A stretch of 25,572 nt of DNA from an uncultured Oscillospiraceae bacterium (GTDB lineage Bacteria > Bacillota > Clostridia > Oscillospirales > Oscillospiraceae). The DNA lies in the NCBI GenBank assembly GCA_934623575.1, contig CAKTVL010000022.1, positions 1 to 25,572 of the forward strand. The letters run 5' to 3'. The stretch's first letter is position 1, and the number at the start of each line of letters is the position of its first letter. A program made the translations under genes and the position numbers. Below are positions 23,959 to 25,572 of this stretch, piece by piece. Under the pieces are notes generated by a model. That model was not told the origin of the DNA. It saw nothing but the letters and a program-made list of their open reading frames with translations, and made no database searches.

Positions 23959-24790
23959 TTACACCATCCTCTGTCCCTGCGTCTGCTCTGGGAACGGCGG
24001 CTCCAAGCGGCGCAGCAGGCCGAACTCCGTTTCCGTCACACCGTCATTTGCCATGCAATCCTGACCGTATTGCTCAAAATCCATGTAGCCGTCCAGCTCG
24101 TAGATGTCCTCATCATCCAGCCCCAGCGTTTCCTGTAATCGCTGCTGACCATAACCGTAGGCGCCCTCCGTAATGCGTTGGTAATTGTGCAAATTTTGCA
24201 GAAATTCATGCGCTTCACACAGCGTTTCCGGCCACTCTGCGTCCAGCACGGCGGCGTAGGTCAGGAGTATCCCGTCCTTTTGCCAGATGTCCTCCAATGC
24301 TTCGGCAAAATCGTTGTAATTCTCCACGGCGGGGCAATCCGTAGCACGGATCAGCTCGCCGATGTATGGCACCTTGAAGTGTATATCACAGAGCATGGCG
24401 TCCGCGAAAACATCAATATCAAGATAATTTTTCACCGCGTCAAGGTATTCCTCGTCAGCGGGGAGGACGAGGGTGTAGTCCGGCTTTTCATCGACGCGCA
24501 GCGTCATGCGGAGCATTTCATCCCTGCTCTCATCCCGCCAAGGTTCTGCTGGCGAAAGATAGCTGCGGTCGATTGCCACATCCGGCGTCAGCAAACTGCG
24601 GGCATTTGAAACGAATGCGCTGTAGCGGGCGTAATTGTATCCCTGCGGATCAACGAGAAACCCATCCGTACCCTCTGCATCAAGGATGAGCAGGCAATGG
24701 CGGGAATCGGCATCGCGCTGGATCGCATTCTTGCTCTCTGCGATGAAATCATAGTCAGCCAACAGCGCACGGCTGAACTGCTTGAAACAT
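23959..24790 (-). CDS. Unrecognised acidic accessory protein, start apparently frameshifted (orfB)
   Basis: About 276 codons read continuously in one frame to a stop at 23959. The product is acidic, with segments such as CLLILDAEGTDGFLVD, DYTLVLPADEEYLDAV, ENYNDFAEALEDIWQKDG and YGYGQQRLQETLGLDDEDI. No catalytic motif is evident. The C-terminal part recalls ArdA-like or other small proteins carried by conjugative elements of gut Clostridia, but this is only an impression. The expected ATG at 24790 has GGAGG six bases upstream, yet reading from it gives only 11 codons. Dropping one T from 24785-24787 joins that ATG to the long frame. As given, the frame has no good start; it stays open upstream to a TTG at 24912. 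Confidence 0.6.
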
Positions 24791-24989
24791 TTTTCTCCTC
24801 CAATCCGTTGATTTTGTTCATGTCCGTCCGCAGGCAAGTCCCGTCCGGGTGCCAGCAGACGATGCCGTGCCGTGGATAGGGACAGCCGGCGCATCGCTCC
24901 GACTGCCGGCAATACACCGGCTCCGGTGGCTCCTGCACAAAAGCGGAGCTTCGTCGCCTGTCCGAGTTTCGCAGGATACTATTGGTCAT
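24588..24989 (-). CDS. Small Cys-rich accessory protein, probably extended by a frameshift (orfA)
   Basis: The ATG at 24989 has AAAGGAG five bases upstream. The first 68 residues are distinctive: a polar start (MTNSILRNSDRRRSS), then a Cys cluster (CRQSERCAGCPYPRHG, and two more Cys within 17 residues) that may bind zinc. As given, the frame continues to 24588 through the body of orfB in a low-complexity way typical of an out-of-frame reading. If one T at 24785-24787 is removed, it stops at 24755, giving about 77 residues and a short overlap with orfB, as expected for an operon. I do not recognise the family. Confidence 0.55.
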   Translation of the reverse strand: MTNSILRNSDRRRSSAFVQEPPEPVYCRQSERCAGCPYPRHGIVCWHPDGTCLRTDMNKINGLEEKNVSSSSAVRCWLTMISSQRARMRSSAMPIPAIACSSLMQRVRMGFSLIRRDTITPATAHSFQMPAVC

Positions 24990-25036
24990 GTGTACTCCTT
25001 TCCGGGCTGCCGCCCTGAATTTTTCTCTGGAAACGC

Positions 25037-25085
25037 AAAAAGGGCGCCGGTTTGATGGTTTTACGAAACCAGCAAACCGACACCC
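25037..25085 (-). terminator. Strong compound terminator upstream of orfA
   Basis: On the minus strand a 13-bp stem with two G-U pairs (25073-25085 with 25042-25054) stacks on a 6-bp stem TGGTTT / AAACCA with a 4-base loop, and is followed by TTTTT. It would stop read-through from the tRNA-Ala side before orfA, or act as an attenuator in the orfA leader. Confidence 0.75.
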
Positions 25086-25117
25086 GTTGTAGTAGTTATT
25101 CACCATATTCACTTTTA

Positions 25118-25186
25118 GATGCGAACCATTCGGGGGCAAATTTTCCAAAATATGCCAAATCTTAGAAAAAACGGCTGGTTCGCATC
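25118..25186. repeat. Inverted 11-bp repeat matching the tRNA-Ala anticodon arm
   Basis: GATGCGAACCA (25118-25128) and TGGTTCGCATC (25176-25186) are perfect inverted copies. Their shared 10-base core GGTTCGCATC also occurs in the anticodon arm of the tRNA gene at 25286-25295, in the same orientation as the first copy. Confidence 0.7.
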
Positions 25187-25211
25187 CATCAAAATTCTTC
25201 TGAAAAGTTGC

Positions 25212-25246
25212 AAAAAAGCTGCAAAATCACAGATTTCACAGCTTTT
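25212..25246 (-). terminator. Terminator of the tRNA-Ala gene
   Basis: On the minus strand AAAAGCTG and CAGCTTTT pair around an inner GAAATC / GATTT stem, followed by TT and GC. It begins three bases past the CCA end of the tRNA. Confidence 0.75.
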
Positions 25247-25248
25247 CA

Positions 25249-25324
25249 TGGTGGACCTGAAGGGATTCGAACCCTCGACCTCTCGGATGCGAACCGAACG
25301 CTCTCCCAGCTGAGCTACAAGCCC
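25249..25324 (-). tRNA. tRNA-Ala, anticodon CGC
   Basis: The 76 bases fold into a complete cloverleaf. The acceptor stem GGGCTTG pairs with CAGGTCC and includes the G3-U70 pair, the alanine identity element. The D arm is GCTC-AGCTGGGA-GAGC. The anticodon arm is TTCGG-TTCGCAT-CCGAG with anticodon CGC for GCG codons, the variable region AGGTC, and the T arm GAGGG-TTCGAAT-CCCTT. A73 and CCA are encoded. It is read leftward from the promoter at 25408-25435. Confidence 0.97.
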
Positions 25325-25360
25325 GAGTATGAAGTTGTACCGTTGCAATATGTCAGACCT

Positions 25361-25386
25361 GCTCTCCCAGCTGAGCTACAAGCCCG
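25361..25386 (-). pseudogene. Duplicated 5' fragment of the tRNA-Ala gene
   Basis: These 26 bases repeat 25300-25325 exactly (acceptor 5' strand plus the whole D arm and one flanking base), 61 bases away in the same orientation. The sequence just upstream of both copies is also similar (GGTAC and ATAC blocks). The anticodon and T arms are absent, so it cannot be a tRNA. It lies between the promoter and the intact gene and would be in the precursor transcript. Confidence 0.85.
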
Positions 25387-25407
25387 TATTCACTTGCGTA
25401 CCACATT

Positions 25408-25435
25408 ATTATACACATTTCCCGCAAAAAAGCAA
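25408..25435 (-). promoter_or_regulatory. Promoter of the tRNA-Ala transcript
   Basis: On the minus strand TTGCTT, 16 bases, perfect TATAAT. The predicted start is near 25401, ahead of the tRNA fragment. Confidence 0.65.
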
Positions 25436-25496
25436 GAGGAATTTCTCACGCCCTCGCAACATTAGCAAATCGGAACTCACATATCATATTTTTATA

Positions 25497-25525
25497 TTTT
25501 ACTTATGCCGATTTTGTGGTATACT
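25497..25525 (+). promoter_or_regulatory. Possible rightward promoter at the window edge
   Basis: TTTTAC, 17 bases, TATACT preceded by TGG. It would drive a gene beyond the right edge; the window ends in ATG (25570-25572) but no ribosome binding site supports that as a start. I see no gene in 25436-25572. Confidence 0.4.
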
Positions 25526-25572
25526 ATCACCCGTTGTGCGGCTGCGGCCGCGAGATCGAAATCTACAGAATG

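Noticed and set aside
1..25572. CRISPR array, rRNA, known riboswitch or T-box
   Set aside because: No regularly spaced direct repeats, no rRNA-like stretches, and no T-box or riboswitch core motif were seen on reading both strands.
25505..25572. Start of a gene at ATG 25505 or ATG 25570
   Set aside because: Neither ATG has a ribosome binding site, and the first overlaps the predicted promoter; the frames run off the window too soon to judge.

Overview
The window looks like chromosomal DNA from a GC-rich, low-redundancy Clostridia genome (Bacillota), most likely an Oscillospiraceae-type gut anaerobe. The evidence is the gene order and signals: gdpP-rplI-dnaB and tilS-hpt-(lepB)-ftsH are classic Firmicutes neighbourhoods. 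RNase J is present, Shine-Dalgarno sites are strong (AGGAGG/AAAGGAG), several starts are TTG or GTG, and promoters are of the sigma-A type (TTGaca-17-TATAAT). The taxon is inferred from sequence style, not from any database search.

Layout. 1-3650 (+): a coiled-coil AAA/SMC-like ATPase (GTG start at 215), a small zinc-ribbon protein and an Mrp/NBP35-type Fe-S carrier ATPase, closed by a bidirectional terminator. 3684-4415 (-): a TauE/SafE-family permease. 4521-9517 (-): a complete branched-chain/amide amino-acid ABC importer (binding lipoprotein, LivH, LivM, LivG, LivF) with its own promoter, a hairpin after the binding-protein gene and a terminator. 9518-10094: non-coding, with stacked terminators. 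10095-19034 (-): housekeeping block gdpP-rplI-dnaB-tilS-hpt-lepB-ftsH, broken by two repeat-rich gaps (12.7-13.0 kb and 16.2-16.6 kb) that share a 98/102-identical 102-bp element. 19608-21266 (+): RNase J behind a roughly 370-nt hairpin-rich leader. 21396-22606 (+): a MarR-type regulator overlapping a second TauE/SafE permease, with an operator-like repeat at the promoter.

22.6-25.4 kb is an accessory stretch. It holds a 278-bp MITE-like element with 27-bp terminal inverted repeats, a frameshifted small gene, an AT-rich GNAT acetyltransferase, and two overlapping unrecognised genes whose junction carries an apparent one-base insertion. It ends at a tRNA-Ala(CGC) gene with a duplicated 5' fragment and extra copies of its anticodon-loop sequence. 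These features suggest past integration and decay next to a tRNA gene.

Functionally the window covers amino-acid uptake, cyclic-di-AMP turnover, replication, tRNA modification, purine salvage, protein export and quality control, and RNA decay. I see no CRISPR array, no rRNA, and no convincing wholly new multi-gene system. The points most worth checking are the repeat family placed behind gene 3' ends, the RNase J leader, and the tRNA-Ala-flanking accessory region.
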